DNA from: an uncultured Dysgonomonas sp.
Lineage (GTDB): Bacteria; Bacteroidota; Bacteroidia; Bacteroidales; Dysgonomonadaceae
Direction of reading: 5' to 3'
Assembly (NCBI GenBank): GCA_937875275.1
Contig: CALNCC010000155.1
Coordinates: forward strand, 1-13,191
DNA: 13,191 nt
The notes under the pieces were generated by a model that was given only the letters and a program-made list of their open reading frames with translations, made no database searches and was not told the origin of the DNA. Positions 7,124-13,191 of the stretch are shown piece after piece (the first letter of the stretch is position 1; each line of letters starts with the position of its first letter). The translations under genes were made by a program, and so were the position numbers.

Positions 7124-7393
7124 ATGTATTTAGATTCAGCTAAAAAGCAAGAGATCTTCGCAAAGTACGGAACGTCCAACACTGATACTGGCTCACCAGA
7201 AGCTCAGATAGCATTGTTCTCATACCGTATTTCGCATTTGACTGAACACTTGAAGTCAAATAAGAAGGATTATAACACTGAAAGATCTTTGAAAAGACTT
7301 GTAGGTAAACGTCGTCGTTTACTTGATTATTTGACAGACATCGATATCGAGAGATACCGTGCCATCGTTAAAGAATTAGGCTTGAGAAGATAA
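7124..7393 (+). CDS. rpsO: 30S ribosomal protein S15
   Basis: The 89-residue protein is full length for S15, which binds the central domain of 16S rRNA early in assembly of the small-subunit platform and contributes to a bridge with the large subunit. Family blocks are TGSPEAQIALFSYRISHLTEHLKSNKKDY (about 22-50, holding the conserved TGS.E.Q signature) and SLKRLVGKRRRLLDYLTDIDIERYRAIVKELGLRR at the C-terminus. The start is MYLDSAKKQEIFAKYG, as in other Bacteroidota. It is a single-gene transcription unit with its own promoter and terminator. Lys and Arg dominate, as expected for rRNA binding. Identification is certain. Confidence 0.99.
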   Translation: MYLDSAKKQEIFAKYGTSNTDTGSPEAQIALFSYRISHLTEHLKSNKKDYNTERSLKRLVGKRRRLLDYLTDIDIERYRAIVKELGLRR

Positions 7394-7417
7394 TTTTGTG
7401 CGAAACAGAATTAAAGA

Positions 7418-7449
7418 AGAGAGGTTGTTTTATGAACAGCCTCTTTTTT
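7418..7449 (+). terminator. Terminator of rpsO
   Basis: GAGGTTGTT (7421-7429) pairs with AACAGCCTC (7435-7443), allowing one G-T pair, around a 5-base loop. A run of six T follows (7444-7449). It lies 25 bases after the rpsO stop and is a typical rho-independent terminator. Confidence 0.9.
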
Positions 7450-7496
7450 CGTATTTTTACAGCACATTAATTTAAGCTTGGATATTAAACCCCGAT

Positions 7497-8270
7497 ATGG
7501 AAAAACTAACATTAGTAAAAGTTGGCGGAAAGATAGTTGAGGAACACGCTTCGCTCAAACAACTATTAGAAGACTTCACCAAAATAGAAGGACACAAAGT
7601 CCTTGTGCACGGCGGTGGACGCTCTGCGACAAAAATGGCTGAAAGATTGGGCGTGGAAAGTAAAATGGTGAACGGGCGACGCATTACCGACGAAGAAACG
7701 CTCAAGATAGTAACGATGGTGTACGGAGGCTTGGTAAACAAGAATGTTGTAGCGCAATTGCAAGCCTTAGGCGTAAATGCCTTGGGACTGACCGGAGCTG
7801 ACATGAATCTCATCAGATCGGAAAAAAGACCCGTTACCAATGGTATAGACTACGGATACGTGGGCGATGTAAAGCAGGTCAACACCGATCTGTTGGCATC
7901 TCTTATTGCCCAAGGAGTGGTGCCCGTATTGGCCCCACTAACACACGACAAACATGGACAGTTATTGAACACGAATGCCGATACCATTGCGGGAGAAACA
8001 GCGAAAGCCTTAGCTCGGGTATTTGATGTTACACTTATTTTTTGTTTCGAGAAGAATGGGGTGCTGATGGATGAGAACGATGATGACAGTGTGATCAATA
8101 ATCTTGACAAAACCGATTTCGAGAAACTGGTAAGAGAAGGCGTTATACAAGGAGGAATGATCCCCAAACTTGAAAACTCATTTTCGGCAATAGATGCCGG
8201 AGTAACAGAAATAATAATAACAAAAGCTTCATCAGTAGCAACAGAAGCAGGCACTCATATAAAAAAATAA
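7497..8270 (+). CDS. argB: N-acylglutamate kinase, ArgB family (acetyl- or succinylglutamate)
   Basis: The 257-residue cytoplasmic enzyme belongs to the amino-acid kinase family and phosphorylates the side-chain carboxylate of N-acylated glutamate, the second step of arginine synthesis. Seen motifs are LVKVGGKIVE with Lys8, the VHGGGRSATKM glycine loop (37-47), NGRRITDEETL (59-69) with the substrate-binding Arg, NTNADTIAGE (158-167) with Asp162, and GGMIPKLENS (219-228) with Lys224. These match the catalytic Lys8, Asp162 and Lys217 of E. coli ArgB. Bacteroides fragilis is known to route arginine synthesis through N-succinyl intermediates, so the true substrate may be N-succinylglutamate; the sequence alone does not decide this. 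No other arg gene is adjacent. No strong promoter is visible in the short gap after the rpsO terminator. Confidence 0.93.
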   Translation: MEKLTLVKVGGKIVEEHASLKQLLEDFTKIEGHKVLVHGGGRSATKMAERLGVESKMVNGRRITDEETLKIVTMVYGGLVNKNVVAQLQALGVNALGLTGADMNLIRSEKRPVTNGIDYGYVGDVKQVNTDLLASLIAQGVVPVLAPLTHDKHGQLLNTNADTIAGETAKALARVFDVTLIFCFEKNGVLMDENDDDSVINNLDKTDFEKLVREGVIQGGMIPKLENSFSAIDAGVTEIIITKASSVATEAGTHIKK

Positions 8271-8306
8271 CTTGCCTCTATTAGCCTATTTTTCAATAAT
8301 TTGTTC

Positions 8307-8314
8307 TACTTTTG
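8307..8314 (+). promoter_or_regulatory. Bacteroidota -7 promoter box for the outer-membrane protein gene
   Basis: TACTTTTG fits TAnnTTTG and lies 34 bases before the ATG at 8349. No TTTG is seen 19-21 bases upstream. It suggests the barrel genes are transcribed apart from argB, although no terminator is visible in the 78-base gap. Confidence 0.45.
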
Positions 8315-8348
8315 TACTTTAACATAAAACAAACATAATAACTGCCTT

Positions 8349-9044
8349 ATGAAACTACTTTACAGAATATCCCTAATTGTCTGTCTTCTGACTTTAGGAG
8401 GGCAACTTTTTGCTCAAAGAACTTATGATGCCGGTAATCGATTGACAAACCCACAACAAATTTATTCTTACAAGAAAACATACGACGACAAAGTTGTAAC
8501 ATTCAACATCCGGGGTGGATTTAATGGGTCTGAAATGTCAGGGGTGAATAACAGCAATTATTCCTTCGGAGGACGAGGAGGTTTTGGTGTTGATTTCAAA
8601 TTAGCTTCTTCTCCGATATACATACAGTCGGGTGTCGACTTTGTAATGAAAGGAGTCGAAGGAAGACAATCTTCTCAAATCAATGTGAATTATCTGCAAG
8701 CTCCATTGCACCTTGCTTACAAACCGGAGATAGCAGAAGGATCGAAATTCGTTGTATTTGCCGGAGGATACTTTGGCTATGGAGTCTATGGAAATATGAT
8801 TTTTGATGTACATGCTCCAAACGATGTCGAAGCATTCGGAGACGATAGGTTTAAGAAGCTCGACTGCGGACTATCTTTTGGCGTCGGATTTGAGGTTGCC
8901 CGCCTGATCCTTACTACCGGAGCAGAAGTCGGGATGAATAATATCTCCGATCTTAATGTTTCCTCTTCCAAATTAGAGTCTTATTTTTGGGGAAAGAATT
9001 GCATGAACAGATCATTCTATTTCACAGTAGGATATAAATTCTAA
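8349..9044 (+). CDS. Outer-membrane beta-barrel protein (PorT-like family), first of a tandem pair
   Basis: The 231-residue protein begins with a signal peptide, MKLLYRISLIVCLLTLGG, ending near LFAQ, the common Bacteroidota cleavage context. The rest is rich in alternating hydrophobic residues and glycines (RGGFNG, GGRGGFGVDF, FAGGYFGYGVYG, LSFGVGFEVARLILTTGAEVG) and ends in YFTVGYKF with a terminal Phe, as in outer-membrane barrels. An inner block, VNYLQAPLHLAYKPEI, parallels NPQYLQVPVRLGYKMSV in the next gene, so the two are probably diverged duplicates. They fit the outer membrane protein beta-barrel domain family (PF13568 type), in which an eight-stranded barrel is likely. No function is known from sequence. 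A stretch between the signal and the first strand (residues about 24-50) has no counterpart in the neighbour. Confidence 0.8.
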   Translation: MKLLYRISLIVCLLTLGGQLFAQRTYDAGNRLTNPQQIYSYKKTYDDKVVTFNIRGGFNGSEMSGVNNSNYSFGGRGGFGVDFKLASSPIYIQSGVDFVMKGVEGRQSSQINVNYLQAPLHLAYKPEIAEGSKFVVFAGGYFGYGVYGNMIFDVHAPNDVEAFGDDRFKKLDCGLSFGVGFEVARLILTTGAEVGMNNISDLNVSSSKLESYFWGKNCMNRSFYFTVGYKF

Positions 9045-9058
9045 TATTGAACATCGTG

Positions 9059-9113
9059 CCAGACTGTGTACATATCAGATGAATGTACCGGTATGTTGAA
9101 CTTTTATGTCTGG
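9059..9113. repeat. Nested inverted repeats between the two barrel genes
   Basis: CCAGAC (9059-9064) is complementary to GTCTGG (9108-9113), and inside it GTACAT (9068-9073) is complementary to ATGTAC (9083-9088). There is also a palindrome TACCGGTA at 9086-9093. No T run follows, so it does not look like a terminator. It may fold in the intergenic mRNA or be a protein-binding site. Confidence 0.35.
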
Positions 9114-9176
9114 AGAGTGTTTTTCATATAGAATCATACTTGAGGATATATAACTATATACAAAAAGAATACATTT

Positions 9177-9830
9177 ATGAAAAGTTTCAAATCATTATTC
9201 ATCGTAGCCATTCTGCTATGTGTTGGTGCAAGTGTAGCTAACGCTCAATTCTCCCCTGTCTCTTTTGGGATCAAAGGTGGAGTAAACCTTGCCAATTTTA
9301 GTGGAGATGCTCAAACCGATGTGCGTTTTAAATATCAATTTGGTACTGTATTGCAGGTAAACCTGCCGGCAGGACTTTTTATCCTTTCGGGAGTAGAATA
9401 TACTGCAAAGGGCGCAAAAATGACATATACGGGTAGCGACAGCAAGGAATATACAGCGAATTTCAACCCTCAATACTTGCAAGTTCCTGTCAGACTGGGA
9501 TACAAAATGAGTGTATTGCCTACTATCAACATAAAATTCAGCGGAGGTCCGTATTATGCTTATGGTATAGCCGGGAAAGCAAAATTTAATGGTCCGGTTA
9601 CACTGAATGACCGTTCGTATGAAAGTGGAGAAAAAGTAGGTATATTCAGCAGTAACGGGCTGAACTATGACAGACAAGATTTCGGAGTTGGCGCGGGAGT
9701 CGGTATTGAGTTCTTAGGCATTATCGGACTTGACTTAGGCTACGATTTCGGCTTGAAAAATATAAGTGGAAACGATGCCGCAAAAGTGCGCAACCAGAAT
9801 GCCTATCTTACCGCAAGTTTGAAATTCTGA
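9177..9830 (+). CDS. Outer-membrane beta-barrel protein (PorT-like family), second of a tandem pair
   Basis: The 217-residue protein has a clear signal peptide, MKSFKSLFIVAILLCVGASV, cleaved near ANA-Q. The mature part starts with FGIKGGVNLANFSGD, the typical first strand of PF13568-type small barrels, followed by FILSGVEYTAKGAKM, PQYLQVPVRLGYK, FSGGPYYAYGIAGKAKF, GVGAGVGIEFLGIIGLDLGYDFGLKNIS, and a final AYLTASLKF with terminal Phe for barrel insertion. Gly and aromatic residues alternate as expected for about eight strands. It lies 132 bases after its paralogue with no terminator between them, so one transcript may cover both, ended by the hairpin at 9855-9883. Its ligand or role is unknown. 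The family match here is cleaner than in the first copy. Confidence 0.87.
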   Translation: MKSFKSLFIVAILLCVGASVANAQFSPVSFGIKGGVNLANFSGDAQTDVRFKYQFGTVLQVNLPAGLFILSGVEYTAKGAKMTYTGSDSKEYTANFNPQYLQVPVRLGYKMSVLPTINIKFSGGPYYAYGIAGKAKFNGPVTLNDRSYESGEKVGIFSSNGLNYDRQDFGVGAGVGIEFLGIIGLDLGYDFGLKNISGNDAAKVRNQNAYLTASLKF

Positions 9831-9854
9831 AAAAGAATAAATCATAATGATACT

Positions 9855-9883
9855 AAAGTCCTGTCGTACGATGGGACTTTTTT
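9855..9883 (+). terminator. Terminator after the tandem barrel genes
   Basis: AAAGTCC (9855-9861) pairs with GGACTTT (9874-9880) around a 12-base loop that holds the palindrome TCGTACGA. The 3' arm continues into six T (9878-9883). It lies 24 bases after the second barrel gene stop. Confidence 0.88.
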
Positions 9884-9969
9884 GGTTTCACGCCCCTATA
9901 ATTGTTTTATGGCTGAGTTATATATGACATTTTGGCACACATTATAATCTGGCAAATTATTTGAACGAA

Positions 9970-9977
9970 TATCTTTA
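9970..9977 (+). promoter_or_regulatory. Possible -7 promoter box for clpB
   Basis: TATCTTTA differs from TAnnTTTG at the last base and lies 32 bases before the clpB ATG. A competing reading uses TTTG at 9931-9934 with a weaker ATTATTTG at 9956-9963 (spacing 21). I cannot choose between them. No CIRCE or CtsR heat-shock operator is evident. Confidence 0.25.
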
Positions 9978-10009
9978 TAAATAGTTAAACACTAAAAAGA
10001 TATAGAGAT

Positions 10010-12598
10010 ATGAATTTTAATAATTATACAATCAAATCTCAGGAAGCTGTTCAGAAAGCTATTGAGATTGTACGAGAAAAGGGGCAACAGACTATCGAGT
10101 CTGCCCATTTGCTGATGGGACTAATGCTCACCGGCGAAAATGTGATAAATTTCCTTTTTCAGAAGTTAGGTGCAAATGTAAATCTTGTAACCACAGCTTT
10201 AAATCAGGAGATAGAGCTATACCCCAAAGTATCGGGCGGAGAACCGTATCTCAGTCGGGATGCCAATGCTGACCTGCAAAAGGCGGAGGATATAGCAAAG
10301 AAAATGGGAGATCAATATGTTTCTCTCGAGCATCTTTTATTGGCAATCCTTTTGGGAAAAAGTTCTGCCGCTCAGAAACTCAAAGATGCCGCCATCAACG
10401 AAAAGGAACTACAAGCCGCCATTAACGAATTGCGCAAAGGAGACAAGGTTACGAGTCAATCGGCAGAGGAAACATATCAGTCGTTGGAGAAATATGCAAT
10501 CAATCTTACGCAGCGCGCTCGCGATGGCAAGTTAGACCCTGTAATCGGACGAGATGAAGAGATTCGCCGTGTCCTTCAGATACTAAGTCGAAGAACAAAA
10601 AACAATCCTATCCTTATCGGAGAACCGGGAACCGGCAAGACTGCTATTGCCGAAGGATTGGCACACCGTATTGTGAGAGGCGATGTGCCCGAAAATCTTC
10701 GGAGCAAACAAATATACTCTCTTGATATGGGCGCGTTAATTGCCGGAGCTAAATATAAGGGCGAATTTGAAGAACGCCTCAAGGCTGTGGTGAATGAGGT
10801 AACGAAAGCCGAAGGAGAGATAATTCTCTTTATCGATGAGATACACACTCTCGTAGGTGCAGGAAAAAGCGACGGAGCAATGGATGCTGCCAATATATTG
10901 AAGCCGGCTCTGGCTCGCGGTGAACTGCGCTCGATAGGCGCAACAACGCTGGATGAATACCAGAAATATTTTGAGAAAGATAAGGCTCTTGAACGCCGTT
11001 TTCAAATTGTAATGGTAGATGAACCGAGCGAGTTGGATGCAATTTCCATCTTGCGCGGGCTAAAAGAGAAATACGAGACTCACCACAAAGTGAGAATTAA
11101 AGACGAAGCCGTTATTGCTGCCGTCCAACTGTCAAGCAGATATATCACCGATCGATTTTTACCAGATAAAGCCATCGACCTCATGGATGAGGCTGCGGCT
11201 AAGTTACGTATGGAAGTTGATTCAGTGCCTGAAGAATTAGATGAAAAATCTCGCCGTATCAAACAGTTAGAAATTGAACGGGAGGCGATAAAACGGGAAA
11301 ATGACAAGCCAAAGGAAGAGCAGATATCAAAACAAATAAGCGATCTTAAAGAAGAGGAAAAATCGCTGAAGGCTAAATGGCGAGCTGAAAAAGATATTGT
11401 AAATCAAATACAGTATTACAAAGTTGAAATAGAAGAAGCGAAATATCAGGCTGATCGCGCCGAACGTGAGGGTAATTATGGTAAAGTTGCCGAACTCCGC
11501 TACGGAAAGATCAAGCAACTGGAAGACGATATGATCAAAGCACAAAGTACGTTGCACAGCATGCAAGGCAATGGGGCAATGATAAAAGAAGAGGTGGATT
11601 CGGTGGATATTGCCGATGTGGTTTCTCGTTGGACAGGAATCCCCGTGAATAAGATGATTCAAAGCGAAAAAGATAAATTATTGAGTCTCGAAGCCGAACT
11701 TCATAAGCGCGTTGTAGGTCAGGAAGAGGCAATTACCGCTATCTCGAATGCCATTCGTCGTAGTCGTGCCGGATTGCAGGATCCTAAGCGTCCTATCGGT
11801 TCTTTCATCTTCTTGGGAACAACAGGTGTGGGAAAGACCGAGTTGGCTAAGGCATTGGCAGAATTCTTGTTTGATGATGAAAACATGCTCACACGTATAG
11901 ATATGAGTGAGTATCAGGAGAAATTCAGTGCCACACGTCTTATCGGAGCACCTCCGGGATACGTTGGATATGATGAAGGCGGTCAGTTGACTGAGGCTAT
12001 TCGTCGCAAACCATACTCTGTCGTTTTGTTTGATGAGATAGAAAAAGCTCACTCCGATGTATTCAATATTTTGTTGCAAGTGCTTGATGACGGACGACTG
12101 ACAGATAATAAAGGGCGTGTAGTCAATTTCAAGAATACGATTATTATCATGACATCGAACATGGGATCAGGATTGATTCGTGAGAATTTTTCCCAAATCA
12201 ACGATACTAATCATGATGAGGTGGTAGAAAAGACAAAGGGAGAAGTGTTGAATATGTTGAAGTCGACAATCCGCCCCGAATTTCTGAATCGCATCGACGA
12301 GATAATCATGTTCGAACCGTTGTCGGAAAATGAAATAGAGAATGTTGTAAGAATTCAACTACAGGGTGTTATTAAAATATTGGATGAGAATGGAGTAAGC
12401 CTCGAATTTTCGGATGATGCTATCAAGCAAATTGCCCACTTAGGTTATGATCCCGAATTTGGCGCTCGCCCGGTTAAGAGGGTTATTCAGCGTGAGGTAC
12501 TTGATGTCCTATCTAAACAGTTGCTTGGAGGAACAGTAAATAAAACTGAACCGATAGTGATCGGAGTGAAAGACGGAGAACTAAATTTCAAAAACTGA
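10010..12598 (+). CDS. clpB: ATP-dependent disaggregase chaperone ClpB
   Basis: The 862-residue protein is a full-length Hsp100 disaggregase that, as a hexamer, threads aggregated proteins through its pore with help from DnaK. Domains in order are a Clp N-terminal domain with two repeats (about 5-145), the first AAA+ module (about 160-400) with Walker A GEPGTGKT (204-211), Walker B ILFIDE (272-277), pore tyrosine 249 in AGAKYKGEFEER and arginine fingers near 329-330, a charged coiled-coil middle domain (about 405-525) that separates ClpB from ClpA, and a second AAA+ module (about 545-760) with Walker A GTTGVGKT (603-610), pore tyrosine 651 in GYVGYDEGG and Walker B VVLFDE (671-676). The C-terminal small domain has sensor-2 GARPVKRVIQ (818-827). 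No ClpP-binding IGF/IGL loop is apparent. It forms a single-gene unit with its own terminator. All key residues are intact. Confidence 0.98.
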   Translation: MNFNNYTIKSQEAVQKAIEIVREKGQQTIESAHLLMGLMLTGENVINFLFQKLGANVNLVTTALNQEIELYPKVSGGEPYLSRDANADLQKAEDIAKKMGDQYVSLEHLLLAILLGKSSAAQKLKDAAINEKELQAAINELRKGDKVTSQSAEETYQSLEKYAINLTQRARDGKLDPVIGRDEEIRRVLQILSRRTKNNPILIGEPGTGKTAIAEGLAHRIVRGDVPENLRSKQIYSLDMGALIAGAKYKGEFEERLKAVVNEVTKAEGEIILFIDEIHTLVGAGKSDGAMDAANILKPALARGELRSIGATTLDEYQKYFEKDKALERRFQIVMVDEPSELDAISILRGLKEKYETHHKVRIKDEAVIAAVQLSSRYITDRFLPDKAIDLMDEAAAKLRMEVDSVPEELDEKSRRIKQLEIEREAIKRENDKPKEEQISKQISDLKEEEKSLKAKWRAEKDIVNQIQYYKVEIEEAKYQADRAEREGNYGKVAELRYGKIKQLEDDMIKAQSTLHSMQGNGAMIKEEVDSVDIADVVSRWTGIPVNKMIQSEKDKLLSLEAELHKRVVGQEEAITAISNAIRRSRAGLQDPKRPIGSFIFLGTTGVGKTELAKALAEFLFDDENMLTRIDMSEYQEKFSATRLIGAPPGYVGYDEGGQLTEAIRRKPYSVVLFDEIEKAHSDVFNILLQVLDDGRLTDNKGRVVNFKNTIIIMTSNMGSGLIRENFSQINDTNHDEVVEKTKGEVLNMLKSTIRPEFLNRIDEIIMFEPLSENEIENVVRIQLQGVIKILDENGVSLEFSDDAIKQIAHLGYDPEFGARPVKRVIQREVLDVLSKQLLGGTVNKTEPIVIGVKDGELNFKN

Positions 12599-12609
12599 TA
12601 AAACAAAAT

Positions 12610-12663
12610 GTCAAGAAACCTCCTCATAATTTGAATGTGGAATCTGAGGAGGTTTTAGTTGAC
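12610..12663 (+). terminator. Terminator of clpB
   Basis: An 11-base perfect stem, AAACCTCCTCA (12616-12626) with TGAGGAGGTTT (12645-12655), is extended below by GTCAA (12610-12614) with TTGAC (12659-12663). The T run is short (four T, 12653-12656), but position and stem strength fit a rho-independent terminator just after clpB. Confidence 0.8.
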
Positions 12664-12762
12664 AAGCCCTATCTTTACACAGTAGGTCTATAGTTGCGGA
12701 AATCATAATCCTTTCATAATCAACACTTGTTTGTTTTTACATTAAAAAAGTCTTGTTCATGT

Positions 12763-12794
12763 ATTGCAAGTATCAAATCTTTGCATTACTTTTG
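12763..12794 (+). promoter_or_regulatory. Promoter of tRNA-Asp
   Basis: TACTTTTG (12787-12794) is a full TAnnTTTG -7 box. ATTG (12763-12766), one mismatch from the -33 TTTG, lies 20 bases upstream. Transcription would start near 12801, about 29 bases before the mature tRNA 5' end. Confidence 0.55.
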
Positions 12795-12829
12795 CACAGT
12801 CTTTAAGAGAAAGGACGACAAAGACAAAT

Positions 12830-12906
12830 GGTGTGGTAGTTCAGTTGGTTAGAATACCTGCCTGTCACGCAGGGGGTCGCGGGTTCGAGTCCCGTCCATA
12901 CCGCCA
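12830..12906 (+). tRNA. tRNA-Asp (anticodon GUC)
   Basis: The 74-base body folds as a cloverleaf: acceptor arms GGTGTGG (12830-12836) and CCATACC (12896-12902) pair with one G-T, the anticodon stem CCTGC/GCAGG encloses the loop CTGTCAC with anticodon GTC, and the T arm CGGGTTCGAGTCCCG is standard. The discriminator base is G at 12903, as required by aspartyl-tRNA synthetase, and CCA is encoded at 12904-12906. It forms a single-gene unit with its own promoter and terminator. The 3' half of a tRNA gene is a common target of tyrosine integrases, which matters for the DNA that follows. Confidence 0.98.
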
Positions 12907-12944
12907 AAAGGCTTGATAATCTATTGATTGTCAAGCCTTTTTAT
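12906..12944 (+). terminator. Terminator of tRNA-Asp
   Basis: A 16-base stem (12906-12921 with 12926-12941, core AAAAGGCTTGA/TCAAGCCTTTT, one G-T pair) closes a 4-base loop and runs into T-rich sequence. It starts at the last base of the CCA, so transcription stops almost immediately after the tRNA. Confidence 0.9.
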
Positions 12945-12949
12945 TTTAC

Positions 12950-13022
12950 TGTGTTGCATTTGTGTTGCAAATTCATATTTGTCCTATTCTTTTCCCTCCC
13001 TTGAAAATTATGTTGTGTTGCA
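12950..13022 (+). repeat. Three direct copies of the 9-mer TGTGTTGCA
   Basis: TGTGTTGCA occurs at 12950-12958, 12961-12969 and 13014-13022. The start-to-start distances are 11 and 53 bases, close to one and five turns of the helix, so all three would face the same side of the DNA. Sitting just after a tRNA gene, they look like arm-type sites for a tyrosine integrase, but no integrase gene is confirmed in the window. Confidence 0.6.
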
Positions 13023-13073
13023 CCGAAGTATTGGAAATTTCGCTAATTTTGGGAAATATCATTATTCTCGACC

Positions 13074-13191
13074 ATGCAAAACAGCTATCGCAAAATATAT
13101 AACGATAACTTCTTGGGAACATCAGATGTTTCTATTCTTAAATTCTATTATGCCAGCTTCAAGATACAACAAATAAAAGGTAAAGCTCCCG
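13074..13191 (+). CDS. Possible start of an unidentified gene, cut by the right edge
   Basis: An ATG at 13074 opens a frame that stays open for 39 codons to the window end. It begins MQNSYRKIYND and ends in ASFKIQQIKGKAP. An in-frame TAA at 13044 limits it upstream. The Lys-Gly-Lys-Ala-Pro end is vaguely like the N-terminal arm-binding domain of Bacteroidota tyrosine recombinases, whose first strands often carry a Lys-x-Gly-x-x-Pro turn, but this is too short to be sure. No clear ribosome binding site or A-rich leader precedes it, and the frame could be open by chance in A/T-rich DNA. From 12945 to 13073 I see no gene, only the 9-mer repeats. Confidence 0.2.
   Translation, partial: MQNSYRKIYNDNFLGTSDVSILKFYYASFKIQQIKGKAP

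Noticed and set aside
6913..7182. An 89-codon minus-strand frame across the gdhA-rpsO gap
   Set aside because: It overlaps the rpsO start, both promoters and A/T-rich intergenic DNA, and shows no domain or leader.
9931..9963. TTGGCAC... upstream of clpB as a sigma-54 promoter or CIRCE heat-shock operator
   Set aside because: The -12 GC element is absent at the required spacing, and the second half of the CIRCE inverted repeat does not match.
12928..13176. An 82-codon plus-strand frame after tRNA-Asp
   Set aside because: It begins inside the 3' arm of the tRNA terminator, covers the repeat 9-mers and has a Cys/Leu/Ser-rich composition unlike a real protein; no leader is visible.

Overview
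The window looks like chromosomal DNA from a member of the Bacteroidales (phylum Bacteroidota), possibly a Dysgonomonas- or Parabacteroides-like gut or oral anaerobe. The genus is a guess. The phylum call rests on repeated TAnnTTTG -7 promoter boxes, A-rich gene leaders without strong Shine-Dalgarno sites, lipoprotein and outer-membrane signal peptides typical of the group, a PdxJ with the Bacteroidota-type NINK start, and small outer-membrane barrels ending in Phe. Most genes are core housekeeping genes.

Layout. 1-250 (-): 5' end of a lipoprotein gene that runs off the left edge. 392-3259 (-): a tight four-gene cluster transcribed in the order pdxJ, tonB-like, DJ-1-family, DedA-family, with gaps of 29, 8 and 29 bases and a hairpin terminator at 332-368. 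3528-5390 (+): a divergent gene for a secreted two-domain protein, a ChbG/YdjC-like deacetylase domain with eroded metal ligands fused to a serine beta-lactamase/esterase domain. 5551-6891 (-): gdhA, convergent with the previous gene and ending at a terminator at 5457-5492. 7124-7393 (+): rpsO with its own promoter and terminator. 7497-8270 (+): argB-type amino-acid kinase. 8349-9044 and 9177-9830 (+): two related small outer-membrane beta-barrel proteins in tandem, then a terminator. 10010-12598 (+): clpB with a long terminator hairpin. 12830-12906 (+): tRNA-Asp(GUC) with encoded CCA, followed at once by a terminator. 12950-13191: non-coding-looking DNA with three copies of a 9-mer, then a short reading frame open to the right edge.

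How the genes relate. Several genes serve core metabolism: PdxJ makes pyridoxine 5'-phosphate, GdhA links ammonia to glutamate, and ArgB activates an N-acylglutamate for arginine synthesis. RpsO and ClpB serve the ribosome and protein disaggregation. The TonB-like protein, the DedA protein, the two barrels, the lipoprotein and the secreted hydrolase belong to the envelope. I see no CRISPR array, no complete transposase and no recognisable defence island. The least ordinary places are the degenerate deacetylase-hydrolase fusion and the DNA after tRNA-Asp, which may be the edge of an integrated element.
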